From Haloarcula litorea (GTDB lineage Archaea; Halobacteriota; Halobacteria; Halobacteriales; Haloarculaceae): a stretch of DNA of 64,000 bases. Numbering within the stretch: position 1 is the stretch's first letter; each line of letters opens with the position of its first letter. This document shows positions 31,213-40,041 of the stretch, one piece after another. The translations under genes were made by a program, and so were the position numbers. The stretch spans positions 2,108,001-2,172,000 of the forward strand of contig NZ_CP119779.1 of the NCBI RefSeq assembly GCF_029338195.1. The letters are read 5' to 3'. The notes below the pieces were generated by a model. That model was not told where the DNA came from. It worked only from the letters and a program-made list of their open reading frames with translations, and searched no databases.

Positions 31213-33750
31213 TCAGGACTCCCTGACCGCGCGGAACAGCTCGACGACGTCGGCGTAGGTCGCCTCGTCGTCGTTGTCGATGTCGTACCGGCCGGGCACC
31301 GGGAGGCCGTCGCCGACGCTCGCCGTCTCGTTGACCGTCAGCGTCGTCGTCGGACCGTCCTGTCCGACGGTGAGCTCGTAGTCGGCGGCCTCGACGACCT
31401 TCGGCATGACGCCGAGCACGTCGCCCGGGACGACCTCTAGCGCGCTCAGGTCCAGCGGCACGTCGACCGTCGTGCTCTCGCCGGCGGCCAGCGAGACGCG
31501 CTCGTAGCCCAGCAGTCGGCGGATCGGCTGGAGCACCGAACCGTACGACTGGGTGTTGAAGACCTCGACGACGTGCTCACCGGCCGTGTCACCGGTGTTG
31601 GACACCTCGACGCTGAGGACCACCTCGGCGGTCGTCGAGGCGTCGATGATGCTGGACTTCGAGAGCGACACGTCGCCGTACTCGAAGTTCGTGTAGCTCA
31701 GCCCGTGGCCGAACTCGTACAGCGGTGTGTTGTCCGTCGCCCCCGTCGACGTCGGCGGGTAGCGGTTCAGGGGGACAGGGGTCGTCCCGACCGGAGTGCC
31801 GGGGTTGCGCGGCCAGCTGAAGGCGAGCTTGCCCGAGGGGTTGTACTCGCCCACGAGGGTGTCGGCGACTGCGACGCCGGCGTCGCTGCCGGGCTCGCCC
31901 GCGAACAGCAGGGCGTCGAGCTGTCCGAACGTCTCGGCGGAGCCGCGAGGACTCCCCGCGTACATCACCCCGACGACGGGCGTCGAGTCGCTCGTGGCCT
32001 CGTCGACCACGTCGACCAGTCGCCGCTGGGACTCGTCGAGGACGAGTTCGTCGCGGTCGCCGAACCCCTCGTTGTGAGGCCCCTCACCGAGGACGATCAC
32101 GACGGCATCGGCGTCCGGGGCGGCGCTGCGAACCGCCGTCTCCTGCCGATCGGTGAACTCGAACTCGCCGTTCTCGTCGCTCTGTTGGTTCCCCTCGTCG
32201 CCCTGACCGGCCCACCAGGTCCCGTTGCTGAACGACGTCGGGACGTGGGTGAGCGAGCCCACACGGCTCCGAAGTTCGTCGACGAGCAGGTTCTGTCGCG
32301 GGAACGGGCCGCCGGCCGAGGGGCCCTGCCAGCCCAGCGTCCAACCGCCGTGTTGCATCAGCGCGCGGGTGTCGTTGCCGTCGCTGTCGACGCCCGGGCC
32401 GGTCAGCAGGACGTTCTCGGACCCCGAGAGCGGCAACGCGTCGCCGTCGTTTTTCAGGAGCACCAGCGACTCCTTGGCCAACTGCTCCGAGGCCGCCTGT
32501 GCGCCGCCGAGAGCGCTCTGGATGCGGGACTCGTCGACGGTCGGTTGCTCGAACAGGCCGAGGTCCGCCTTGAGTTCGAGGATGTTGCGGACCGCCTCGT
32601 CGATGCGCTCCATCGGGATCTCGCCGTCCTCGACGAGGCTGACCAGCGTGTCGATGTACTGAACCGGACCGGGAGCGCTCCCACCGTTCCCGATCATGTA
32701 CATATCGACGCCGGCGTTGATGGCCTTCTTCGTTGCCGTCCGGAAGTCCTCGACGAAGTCGTGGTTCGTGATGAGGCGGTCGAGGTCGTCGTAGTCGGAG
32801 AGGACGACACCCTCGAAGCCGTACCGCTCCCTGAGCACGTCGGTCAGTAGCCAGTGGGAGGCGTGGGCCGGCTTGCCGTTGACGGCTCCGCTGTTGACCA
32901 TCACCGTCCCGGGGTCCGATTCGAGCGCCTCCCGGTAGGGAGGGAGGAGGTCGGTCCGGAGATCGCGGAGCGACGTGGCGGCCGGTGCCCGGTCGTTGCC
33001 GTTGTTCGGTATCGAGTAGGCGGCGAAGTGTTTGACACAGGCCGTCATCCGCTCGTCGTCCTCCAGGGCGCGGGCACGCACTCGCGAGATGTCGCCTTCC
33101 AGCAGCGGGTCCTCGCTGATGCCCTCGTAGAAGCGGCCCCACCGCGGGTCTCGCTGGAGGTCCGTCGTCGGTGCGAACGTCCAGTGGGCACCCATCGCCG
33201 CCACCGAGTGACTCGTGTGGCGCTCGGCCTCCTCGACCAGATCCGGGTCCCGAGCCGACCCCATGTTCATCCGCTGCGGGAGCGCCGTCGCGCCCTCCAG
33301 CAGGTCGTTCCCGTGTGTCGCGTCCACGCCGTAGAGGAACGGGATGCCGTTGGGAGCGTTCCGGACGTTGTACTCCTGGAGGGCGTTGACTCCCTGTACC
33401 ACCTCGGTCCCGTCGAAGCTCGGCGGGGCCGCCCCACCCGAGAGGACCGACCCGACGCCGAGTTCGGTGAACAGTTCGCCGACGGTGTCGACGCCGAAGT
33501 TCTCCGGGACGTTCGACCCGTCGGGCTCGGGCTCGAAGGAACTGATCGCCACCTGGGTCATCTGTCCGGCCTTCTGCCGGAGCGACATCCCCTCGATCAG
33601 CCCGTCGATATCCGAGTCAGTCTGTGCAGCTGCGCTGTTCGCACCGCTTCCCACCGCCGCCGCGGCCGTCGCCGCGCCGGTGGCCTTCACGAACGTCCGT
33701 CGGGACGTCTCGGCCATTCCGTCCGTCGCCGCGTCTGGATTGTCTGCCAT
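31213..33750 (-). CDS. Tat-exported glycoside hydrolase family 3 enzyme with dockerin-like tail
   Basis: 845 aa. The Tat motif TSRRTFVKATGA lies near residues 15-26; an ATG at residue 12 is an alternative start. GH3 N-domain: GIPFLYGVDATHGNDLLEGA, then HWTFAPTTDLQRDPRWGRFY; nucleophile Asp in GFEGVVLSDYDDLDRL. The GH3 C-domain and a fibronectin-III-like domain (VVLSVEVSNTGDTAGEHVVE) follow. The final 30 residues, YDIDNDDEATYADVVELFRA, form a single dockerin/EF-hand-like repeat. Likely an extracellular beta-glucosidase or xylosidase. The tail may dock onto the cohesin-like protein encoded next. Confidence 0.9.
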   Translation of the reverse strand: MADNPDAATDGMAETSRRTFVKATGAATAAAAVGSGANSAAAQTDSDIDGLIEGMSLRQKAGQMTQVAISSFEPEPDGSNVPENFGVDTVGELFTELGVGSVLSGGAAPPSFDGTEVVQGVNALQEYNVRNAPNGIPFLYGVDATHGNDLLEGATALPQRMNMGSARDPDLVEEAERHTSHSVAAMGAHWTFAPTTDLQRDPRWGRFYEGISEDPLLEGDISRVRARALEDDERMTACVKHFAAYSIPNNGNDRAPAATSLRDLRTDLLPPYREALESDPGTVMVNSGAVNGKPAHASHWLLTDVLRERYGFEGVVLSDYDDLDRLITNHDFVEDFRTATKKAINAGVDMYMIGNGGSAPGPVQYIDTLVSLVEDGEIPMERIDEAVRNILELKADLGLFEQPTVDESRIQSALGGAQAASEQLAKESLVLLKNDGDALPLSGSENVLLTGPGVDSDGNDTRALMQHGGWTLGWQGPSAGGPFPRQNLLVDELRSRVGSLTHVPTSFSNGTWWAGQGDEGNQQSDENGEFEFTDRQETAVRSAAPDADAVVIVLGEGPHNEGFGDRDELVLDESQRRLVDVVDEATSDSTPVVGVMYAGSPRGSAETFGQLDALLFAGEPGSDAGVAVADTLVGEYNPSGKLAFSWPRNPGTPVGTTPVPLNRYPPTSTGATDNTPLYEFGHGLSYTNFEYGDVSLSKSSIIDASTTAEVVLSVEVSNTGDTAGEHVVEVFNTQSYGSVLQPIRRLLGYERVSLAAGESTTVDVPLDLSALEVVPGDVLGVMPKVVEAADYELTVGQDGPTTTLTVNETASVGDGLPVPGRYDIDNDDEATYADVVELFRAVRES

Positions 33751-33866
33751 CGCGTCCCAAGCGAACCGGAGATGTAATTAATGATTTTTGATAATTTGTG
33801 TTGAGACGCTTGTCAAAACGTTTCCTCGGGCAGTGACACCGGCCCGAGCGATCGTCGCTCCGGAAC
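33751..33866. promoter_or_regulatory. AT-rich promoter region of the GH3 operon
   Basis: Just upstream of the GH3 gene (minus direction) a strikingly AT-rich stretch, around 33772-33800, contains TAATTAATGATTTTTGATAA on the plus strand, set in 70 percent GC surroundings. It probably contains the TATA box and regulator site, perhaps for the adjacent TrmB-type protein. Confidence 0.45.
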
Positions 33867-34928
33867 TCAGACCCCCAGCGCCGGCACCCAGGCCGACCCC
33901 GGGAACACGCCGACGATGTACAGCAGGGCGACGGTGAACGTCGCGATGGTGATGGCGGCGGCCGGCGGGTCCCAGTGGGTGTCCCCGTGGGCGTAGAAGA
34001 CCCGCTGCCACACCTCCCCGAGCAGTGCGCCGTAGATGCCGAACACCGTCGCCACGACGACGACGACCAGCCCGCTCGCCGCGGGGTCGCTCGCGACGAC
34101 GGCCGCGCCCGCCGTCGATCCCGGTAACGTGATGTGGTGGGTGACGGGGATCTTCTCGACGCCGAGGTTCAGGAAGGTCAGAGACGCGGCGCTGATGCCG
34201 AACCCGAGGAAGTAGCTGCCCGTCTGCAGCCAGATGTACCCGCCGAGTGCGCCGCCGACGAGGCCGATGAGTGCGACGCCCGACCACTCGTACTGGTGGG
34301 GGAGCCACGGCTCGACGGCGAACCGCTCCTCGCCGGCCTTGTCGGCGTCCCCGGCGACGGTGCCCGCCTCGCGCTTCTCGCCCCGTTCGAAGGGACTCAT
34401 GTCGAGGATGCCGTCGCCGGCGATCGGCCCGACGATCGAGTAACCGAGCACCACCCGGTGCAACAGCGCGCCCAGCGTGACGCTGACTGCGATCGGGTCC
34501 CACGGGAGCGCCAGCGCCGCCGAGAACTGCGTGATGAGCATCCCGACGACGCCGAACAGGCCGCCGACGACGAGGTGGCTCGGCTCCGTCCCGAGCGCGA
34601 ACGTGATGGCCTTCGCGTTGTGGTAGTCGAAGCCCGCACCCATCTCGCTCTCCCTGGCGGCGTAGGCCGCGGCGGCCGCGCCGCCGGCGAAGGAGACGTG
34701 TGGGCCGAACACCGGGCCGAAGGCGACCGAGCCCGTGATGCTGCCGGCGAGTTCGGCCCCGGCGAAGGCCGCCGCCTCCCCGGCGATGACCATGAAGCCG
34801 GTGAAACAGAACGCCGGGAGCGCACCAAGCGCGGCCCCGAACGCGCCGCCCGCGAACGCCGCGATGACGAGGACGACGAACACGGACAGCGTGATGCCCA
34901 GCACCGGGAGCTGGAGCGTCTCGATCAC
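33867..34928 (-). CDS. Polytopic membrane protein
   Basis: 353 aa from GTG 34928; GTG 34931 and a longer arginine-rich reading upstream exist but look non-coding. About eight hydrophobic segments, for example LGITLSVFVVLVIAAFAGGA, SHLVVGGLFGVVGMLITQFS and LIGLVGGALGGYIWLQTGSY. Contains conserved-looking FGPHVSFAGG, HRVVLGYSIVGPI and EKIPVTHHITLPGSTAG. It has the look of a symmetric permease with two halves. No family could be named with certainty. It is transcribed away from egsA. Confidence 0.75.
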   Translation of the reverse strand: MIETLQLPVLGITLSVFVVLVIAAFAGGAFGAALGALPAFCFTGFMVIAGEAAAFAGAELAGSITGSVAFGPVFGPHVSFAGGAAAAAYAARESEMGAGFDYHNAKAITFALGTEPSHLVVGGLFGVVGMLITQFSAALALPWDPIAVSVTLGALLHRVVLGYSIVGPIAGDGILDMSPFERGEKREAGTVAGDADKAGEERFAVEPWLPHQYEWSGVALIGLVGGALGGYIWLQTGSYFLGFGISAASLTFLNLGVEKIPVTHHITLPGSTAGAAVVASDPAASGLVVVVVATVFGIYGALLGEVWQRVFYAHGDTHWDPPAAAITIATFTVALLYIVGVFPGSAWVPALGV

Positions 34929-35323
34929 CACGGTCGGCTCCTCCGGCGGCCGGTCGGGGCGGCCCTCCCCGTGCGTTCGTCGCGCTCCGCGCTCGTCTCG
35001 CCCAGCGATGCGTTCCGAACCGGTTCGACGGGTCTCACTGTCATACTGAATCTCCCGATCGGGCGGGACCGCCTGTCTCACGCCCGTTTCAGAAGATACC
35101 AGCAGCCCTCGCTTAGTTTGTGACACACTACCAGGGTAACGCCGACCGTGCCTCGATCGCCGAGGTCCGCGCCGGTCCGTCCGCCGGTCGCGCTCCGGAT
35201 CCGCGGTTCTCCCCGCTTCGGAGCGGTAACCTCGGGTTACGCGTTCGGCGGCCACCGCGTGACACCGGGAGCGCGGGTCCTGCGAGGAGGAACCGTTTTC
35301 CCGGCGGGGAGTCGAGAGGGCGT
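34929..35323. other. Intergenic region between membrane protein and egsA
   Basis: About 395 bp with no gene recognised. CTTCGGAGCG and related short GC repeats occur. ACCGTTTTCCCGG at 35292-35304 may hold the egsA TATA-like element about 25 bp before its ATG. A stretch TTAGTTTGTGACACACTA near 35113-35130 is AT-richer and may be the promoter of the membrane protein gene or an operator. Confidence 0.4.
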
Positions 35324-36382
35324 ATGTTCGACAAGTCGACGTGGATTCGACTCCCGCGGAACGTCGTCGTCGGGCACGGCGTGCTCGATCAGACGCTCGA
35401 CGCCGTCGACGAACTCCACCTCTCGGGCCGGCCGCTGGTCGTCTCCAGCCCCACGCCTCACGAGGTGGCCGGGGAGCGCGTCGTCGCGCAGTTCGCCGAC
35501 GCCGGCTACGACCCCGCCGAGATCGTCGTCGACGAGGCGAGCTTCGACGCCGTCCAGCGGGTCATCTCCCACGCCGAGGACGTCGAGGCCGGGTTCATGC
35601 TCGGCGTCGGCGGCGGGAAGGCCATCGACATCACGAAGATGGCCGCCGACGACCTGGGGATCGGCTTCGTCTCGGTCCCGACGGCGGCCAGCCACGACGG
35701 CATCGTCTCCGGCCGTGGCTCGGTCCCCGAGGGGGACACGCGCCACAGCGTCGCCGCCGAACCGCCGCTGGCGGTCGTCGCCGACACCGAGGTGCTGGCG
35801 GAGGCCCCGTGGCGGCTGACGACGGCCGGCTGTGCGGACATCATCTCGAACTACACCGCCGTCCGGGACTGGGAGCTTGCCCACCGGCTCCAGAACGTCA
35901 CCTACTCCGAGTACGCGGGCGCGCTCTCACAGATGACCGCCGAGATGCTCGTCGACAACGCCGACTCCATCAAACAGGGGCTGGAGGAGTCGTCGTGGAT
36001 CGTGGTGAAGGCGCTGGTCTCCTCCGGCGTCGCGATGTCGATCGCGGGCTCCTCCCGACCCGCCAGCGGCGCGGAACACCTCTTCTCGCACCAGCTTGAC
36101 CGCATCGCGCCCGGGGCCGCGCTGCACGGCCACCAGGTCGGCGTCGGGGCGGTTATGACCGAGTACCTCCACAGCGGCCCGAAGGGGCGCTGGCGGGACG
36201 TCCGCGACGCGCTGGCGGCCATCGGCGCACCGACCACGGCCGACCAGCTGGGCATCGACGACGAGACGGTCATCGAGGCGCTGACGACGGCCCACGACAT
36301 CCGCGACCGCTACACGATCCTCGGCGACGGGATGAGCGAGGCGGCGGCGATCGAGGCGGCGACGGTCACCGGCGTCGTCTAG
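35324..36382 (+). CDS. egsA: sn-Glycerol-1-phosphate dehydrogenase
   Basis: 352 aa, the standard length. LPRNVVVGHGVLDQTLDAVD is the N-terminus; the dinucleotide motif is GFMLGVGGGKAIDITKMAA; VPTAASHDGIVSGRGSV and the metal ligands Asp, His and His (GAEHLFSHQLD, ALHGHQVGVGAV) follow. It reduces DHAP to sn-glycerol-1-phosphate, the stereospecific backbone of archaeal ether lipids. Its stop overlaps the convergent Nudix-like gene by 4 bp. Confidence 0.96.
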   Translation: MFDKSTWIRLPRNVVVGHGVLDQTLDAVDELHLSGRPLVVSSPTPHEVAGERVVAQFADAGYDPAEIVVDEASFDAVQRVISHAEDVEAGFMLGVGGGKAIDITKMAADDLGIGFVSVPTAASHDGIVSGRGSVPEGDTRHSVAAEPPLAVVADTEVLAEAPWRLTTAGCADIISNYTAVRDWELAHRLQNVTYSEYAGALSQMTAEMLVDNADSIKQGLEESSWIVVKALVSSGVAMSIAGSSRPASGAEHLFSHQLDRIAPGAALHGHQVGVGAVMTEYLHSGPKGRWRDVRDALAAIGAPTTADQLGIDDETVIEALTTAHDIRDRYTILGDGMSEAAAIEAATVTGVV

Positions 36383-36864
36383 ACGACCTCGCTGACCGGG
36401 TCGCGGTCGGCGTCCCAGCGGACCGCCTCGCCGGGGGCGTCCGGCGACTCGATCAGCTCGACGGTGAACACGACGGCGAGCCGGTACACCGTCTCCGCGG
36501 ACGCGTCGTCCCCGTTCCGGACCCCGGAGATGGTCGCCTTCACCGCGTCGGTCACCGTGCAGTCGGCACCGACGGCCTCGCTGACGACCCGCTCGGCCGC
36601 GTCGCCGGGCGACTCCTCCGGTCGGGTCTGCCCCCGCGGAAGCACCCACTCACCGTCCCCCTCGTGGAGTAGCACCGCCCCGTCCTCGTCCTCGACGAGG
36701 GCGTGGACGTCGAGTCGGCCCGCGGACGACTGCTCGACCGCGCGCTGGTAGTGTCCCGCGCCCACCTCGAAGGTCGTCTGCGAGACCGACAGCGAGCCGA
36801 ACTCCGCCTCCAACTCCCTGATGTAGTCCTCGACGGCGGCTCGCGATCGATCGGCTGCGTCCAT
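36379..36864 (-). CDS. Nudix-fold protein with degenerate Nudix box
   Basis: 161 aa from ATG 36864 (MDAADRSRAAVEDYIRELEA). The core LDVHALVEDEDGAVLLHEGD, then GEWVLPRGQTRPEESPGDAA and ERVVSEAVGADC, follows the Nudix G-x5-E-x7-R-E-U-x-E-E-x-G layout. The REUxEE segment reads RVVSEA, so two of the metal-binding Glu residues are not in place. It may be a non-hydrolytic Nudix protein or have altered chemistry. Confidence 0.82.
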   Translation of the reverse strand: MDAADRSRAAVEDYIRELEAEFGSLSVSQTTFEVGAGHYQRAVEQSSAGRLDVHALVEDEDGAVLLHEGDGEWVLPRGQTRPEESPGDAAERVVSEAVGADCTVTDAVKATISGVRNGDDASAETVYRLAVVFTVELIESPDAPGEAVRWDADRDPVSEVV

Positions 36865-37045
36865 AGGCAGGCGCTCGGCCCGGACTCGGATAAAGCCAGT
36901 CACTCGTTCTCAGCGGCTGAATCGGCGGGAACCCGGGGACGGCGGCGGGCGCGTCGACCGCGTCGCTGCGTCCTCCGGCGGTCGCTACGCACCCGGTTCG
37001 ACGGGGGTTCAAGTAGGCCCCGGCCGCGGCCGGCGACTGACCGAC

Positions 37046-38845
37046 TCAGACGTGGTCGTCCAGGAAGTCGACGACCCGCGTGTAGGCCTCGATGCGGTTC
37101 TCGCGCTTGCTGATGCCGTGGCCCTCGTCGTCGAAGATCAGCTTCTCGACCGGGACGCCGCTGTCGGCCACCTCCGCGGCGATCTGCTCGGCCTCGCCGA
37201 CGGGGACGCGGGGATCGTTCGCGCCGTGGAGGACGAACAGCGGCGCGCTGATCCGGTCCGCGCGGTTGATCGGCGAGATCGACTCCAGGAACTCGCGGTC
37301 CTCGGCCAGCGAGCCGTACTCCGCCTCCCGGAGTTCCCGCCGCCAGTCGCCGGTGTTCTCCAGGAAGGTGACGAAGTTGGCGATGCCGACCACGTCAACG
37401 CCGGCCGCCCAGAGGTCGGGGTACTCCGTCAGCGACGCGAGCACCATGAAGCCGCCGTAGGAGCCGCCCATCGCGACGATCCGGTCGGGGTCGACCGCCG
37501 GGTGGTCGTGGAGCCAGTCGACGCCGGCCCGGACGTCCCTCACGGAGTCCATCCGCTTCTCGACGTCGTCGAGGTGGGTGTAGGCCTTCCCGTAGCCCGT
37601 CGAGCCGCGGACGTTCGGCTCGAAGACCGCGTAGCCACGCGAGAGGAAGTACTGCGTGAGGCCGGCGAAGGAGGGCCGGCGCTGGCTCTCCGGCCCGCCG
37701 TGGATGTCCACCACGACCGGCGTGTCGCCGTCCGCGCCGGCGTCGGCGGGCACCGAGAACAGCGCCGGGATTTCCCGCCCGTCGAAGCTCTCGAACCGGA
37801 CGACCTCGGGCTCGACGAACGATTCGGTGGGGATGCCCGCCGTCGAGGCCCGGGTCCAGCGCTCGCTCTCGCCGGTCTCGGTGTCGACGACGAAGACGTT
37901 CGTATTGACGGTGCGGCCGGTGACGCTGACGGCGAAGCGGTCGGCGTCGGGACCCCACGCTACCCCGCCGGCCAGGCCGCCGGGCAGGTCCGGCGTCGGG
38001 AACTCCTCGATCGTGGTCGGTCCGTCGAGTTCGCCGACGGTGAGGTCGGTGTAGCCGTCGACGTTCCGGGAGTAGGCCAGGCGGCCGGTGTCGCGGTCGA
38101 CGCTCACGCCGTCGACGTTCCACCGGTCGTCCGAGCGGACGACCTCCAGCTCCCCGTCCAGCGAGAGCCGTGCGAGGTCAAGCGTGTCGCTGCGCTCGTC
38201 GGTGACGAGGTACAGCGCCTCTCCCTCGGGGCCCCACGAGACGCTCGTGTACCGGACGCTGCCCTCGTGGGGCGTCAGGTGGGTCGTCTCGCCGCTCTCG
38301 ACGTCCAGGACGTAGACGTCCTGGTCGAAACTGGAGTGGGCCTCGCTGAGGACGAGGCGCTCGCCGTCGGGCGACCAGCCGCCGACGGTGAACCAGCCGT
38401 CGCCCTCGTAGACCAGATCGGCGTCGTCGCCGGTGGCGTCTCGCGATTGCACGTACACGTCGAAGACGGCCTCGTCGCGGCGGTTCGAGGCGAACGCGAA
38501 CGCCTCGCCGTCGGGCCGCCAGCCGCCCCACCGGTGTTTCGCGTCGGGGTGGCCGGTCAGGTCGGTGACGTGGCCGTCCGGGTCCAGCCGGTAGAGCTGG
38601 GCGCGCTCGTTGCCCCCCTCGTCCATCCCGAAGACCAGTTCGGGCCGCTCGGGCGAGTAGTCGACGAAGCTCACGGGTTCGTCGTAGAAGGTCCGCTGTT
38701 CGGGCCAGCCGCCGGGCTCGTCGAGCGTCCAGACCTGCCCGACGCCGGTGGTGTCCATCAGGAAGGCGAGCCGCCCGTCCGGCCCGATAGAGGCTCCGTA
38801 CGCGCTGCGGACGTTCAGGTACCGTTCGAGGTCGTACTCGGCCAT
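37046..38845 (-). CDS. S9 family prolyl oligopeptidase/acylaminoacyl-type peptidase
   Basis: 599 aa from ATG 38845. The N-terminal two thirds is a WD-like seven-bladed propeller (repeated WSPDGERL/YSPERPEL motifs). The C-terminal alpha/beta hydrolase has the nucleophile in VAMGGSYGGFMVLASL, the acid in GANDPRVPVGEAEQI and His in FDDEGHGISKRENR, plus the oxyanion HGGPESQRRPSF. It hydrolyses short peptides. There is no signal sequence, so it is cytoplasmic. Divergent from the glycosyltransferase gene. Confidence 0.93.
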   Translation of the reverse strand: MAEYDLERYLNVRSAYGASIGPDGRLAFLMDTTGVGQVWTLDEPGGWPEQRTFYDEPVSFVDYSPERPELVFGMDEGGNERAQLYRLDPDGHVTDLTGHPDAKHRWGGWRPDGEAFAFASNRRDEAVFDVYVQSRDATGDDADLVYEGDGWFTVGGWSPDGERLVLSEAHSSFDQDVYVLDVESGETTHLTPHEGSVRYTSVSWGPEGEALYLVTDERSDTLDLARLSLDGELEVVRSDDRWNVDGVSVDRDTGRLAYSRNVDGYTDLTVGELDGPTTIEEFPTPDLPGGLAGGVAWGPDADRFAVSVTGRTVNTNVFVVDTETGESERWTRASTAGIPTESFVEPEVVRFESFDGREIPALFSVPADAGADGDTPVVVDIHGGPESQRRPSFAGLTQYFLSRGYAVFEPNVRGSTGYGKAYTHLDDVEKRMDSVRDVRAGVDWLHDHPAVDPDRIVAMGGSYGGFMVLASLTEYPDLWAAGVDVVGIANFVTFLENTGDWRRELREAEYGSLAEDREFLESISPINRADRISAPLFVLHGANDPRVPVGEAEQIAAEVADSGVPVEKLIFDDEGHGISKRENRIEAYTRVVDFLDDHV

Positions 38846-38926
38846 AGCGGTCCGTCGGGCCTGGCGGTGAAAACCCCTTCGCGGCGAACGGGTGGATTTT
38901 TGCCGGCCCACGTCGAGTGACAGGGT

Positions 38927-39985
38927 ATGCGTGTCGCGGTCGTCGCTATGGAGACGAGCCACCACCGGGACACGGCGGGCCGCACCCGGATCGAGCGGGT
39001 CGCCCGCGACCTCGCCGCCGCCGGCCACGAGGTGTCGGTCTTTTGCTCCCAGTGGTGGGGCGGGATGAACAAGCGGTTCGAGCCCGAGAACGTGACCTAC
39101 CGCGCCGTCACCGTCTCCCCGACGCTCCCGTCGTTCCTGACCCGTCTGCCGGCCCTGCTGGCGAACTACCGGCCGGACGTGGTCCACGCCGTCCCGACGC
39201 CGCCCTCGGCCGTCCTCGCCGCGAACGTCGGCGCGACGCTGGCCCGGGCACCGCTGGTCGTCGAGTGGTACGGCGACGAGTCGCTGCCCGACTCCCGGGC
39301 GGCCGACTGGTCGCTGCGGGCACCCGACGCCTTCGTCGCGCCCTCCGAGCTCGTCGAGGCCACCCTCTGGGAGGCCGGCGCGTCCGAGGACCGGACCAGC
39401 GTCGTCCCGGACAGCATCGAGATGGACCGCGTCCGCGAGACCGAGCCGGCCGACGAGGTCGACGTGGTCTACGCCCACCCGCTTGACGAGAGCGCGAACG
39501 TCGAGTCCCTGTTCCTCGGACTCGCGGAACTCCGGCAGAAGGACTGGTCGGCGACGATAATCGGCGACGGGCCGGAACGGGACGCCTACGAGCAGGAGGC
39601 GGCCGACCTCCGCATCGACGACCGCGTGGCGTTCGTCGGGGCCTGTGATCGGGATCGGCGGCTCTCCATCTACAAGGGCGCACACGTCTTCGTCCAGACG
39701 GCGTTCCGCGAGTACTTCGCGACCGAACTGCTGTGGGCGCTGGCGTGTGGCTGTATCGGCATCGTCGAGTACCAGGCCGAGTCCAGCGCCCACGAGCTCG
39801 TCGAGCAGCGCGACCGCGCGTTCCGCGTGACGACGCCACAGGAGATCGCCGACACGATCGTCGAGTCGGCGGACCTAGAGCGCCGGAGCGTCGACGAGTC
39901 GCTGGCCGAGTTCGACCGCGCGGCCGTCCGCGGGCAGTACGAGTCCCGCTACGAGGACCTGGTGAGCGACTACGGCCTGTTCTGA
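38927..39985 (+). CDS. GT4-type glycosyltransferase
   Basis: 352 aa GT-B protein. N-terminal Rossmann half with TAGRTRIERVARDLAAAGHE and YRPDVVHAVPTPP. C-terminal half SATIIGDGPERDAYEQEAAD, then FVGACDRDRRLSIYKGAHVF and the donor-site motif FREYFATELLWALACGCIGI in place of the usual E-x7-E. It is likely to use an NDP-sugar to build a glycan or glycolipid. The TATA is not obvious; CGGGTGGATTTTTGCCGG lies 35-40 bp before the start. Confidence 0.9.
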   Translation: MRVAVVAMETSHHRDTAGRTRIERVARDLAAAGHEVSVFCSQWWGGMNKRFEPENVTYRAVTVSPTLPSFLTRLPALLANYRPDVVHAVPTPPSAVLAANVGATLARAPLVVEWYGDESLPDSRAADWSLRAPDAFVAPSELVEATLWEAGASEDRTSVVPDSIEMDRVRETEPADEVDVVYAHPLDESANVESLFLGLAELRQKDWSATIIGDGPERDAYEQEAADLRIDDRVAFVGACDRDRRLSIYKGAHVFVQTAFREYFATELLWALACGCIGIVEYQAESSAHELVEQRDRAFRVTTPQEIADTIVESADLERRSVDESLAEFDRAAVRGQYESRYEDLVSDYGLF

Positions 39986-40041
39986 GCCCGTCCCGCCGAC
40001 CAGACGAAACCCGTTTGTCCCTCAGGCACCTCCCGTCGGTA

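Noticed and set aside
37046-39793. 915-codon version of the S9 peptidase gene
   Set aside because: The extra 315 N-terminal codons run through the opposite glycosyltransferase gene; the real ATG is at 38845.
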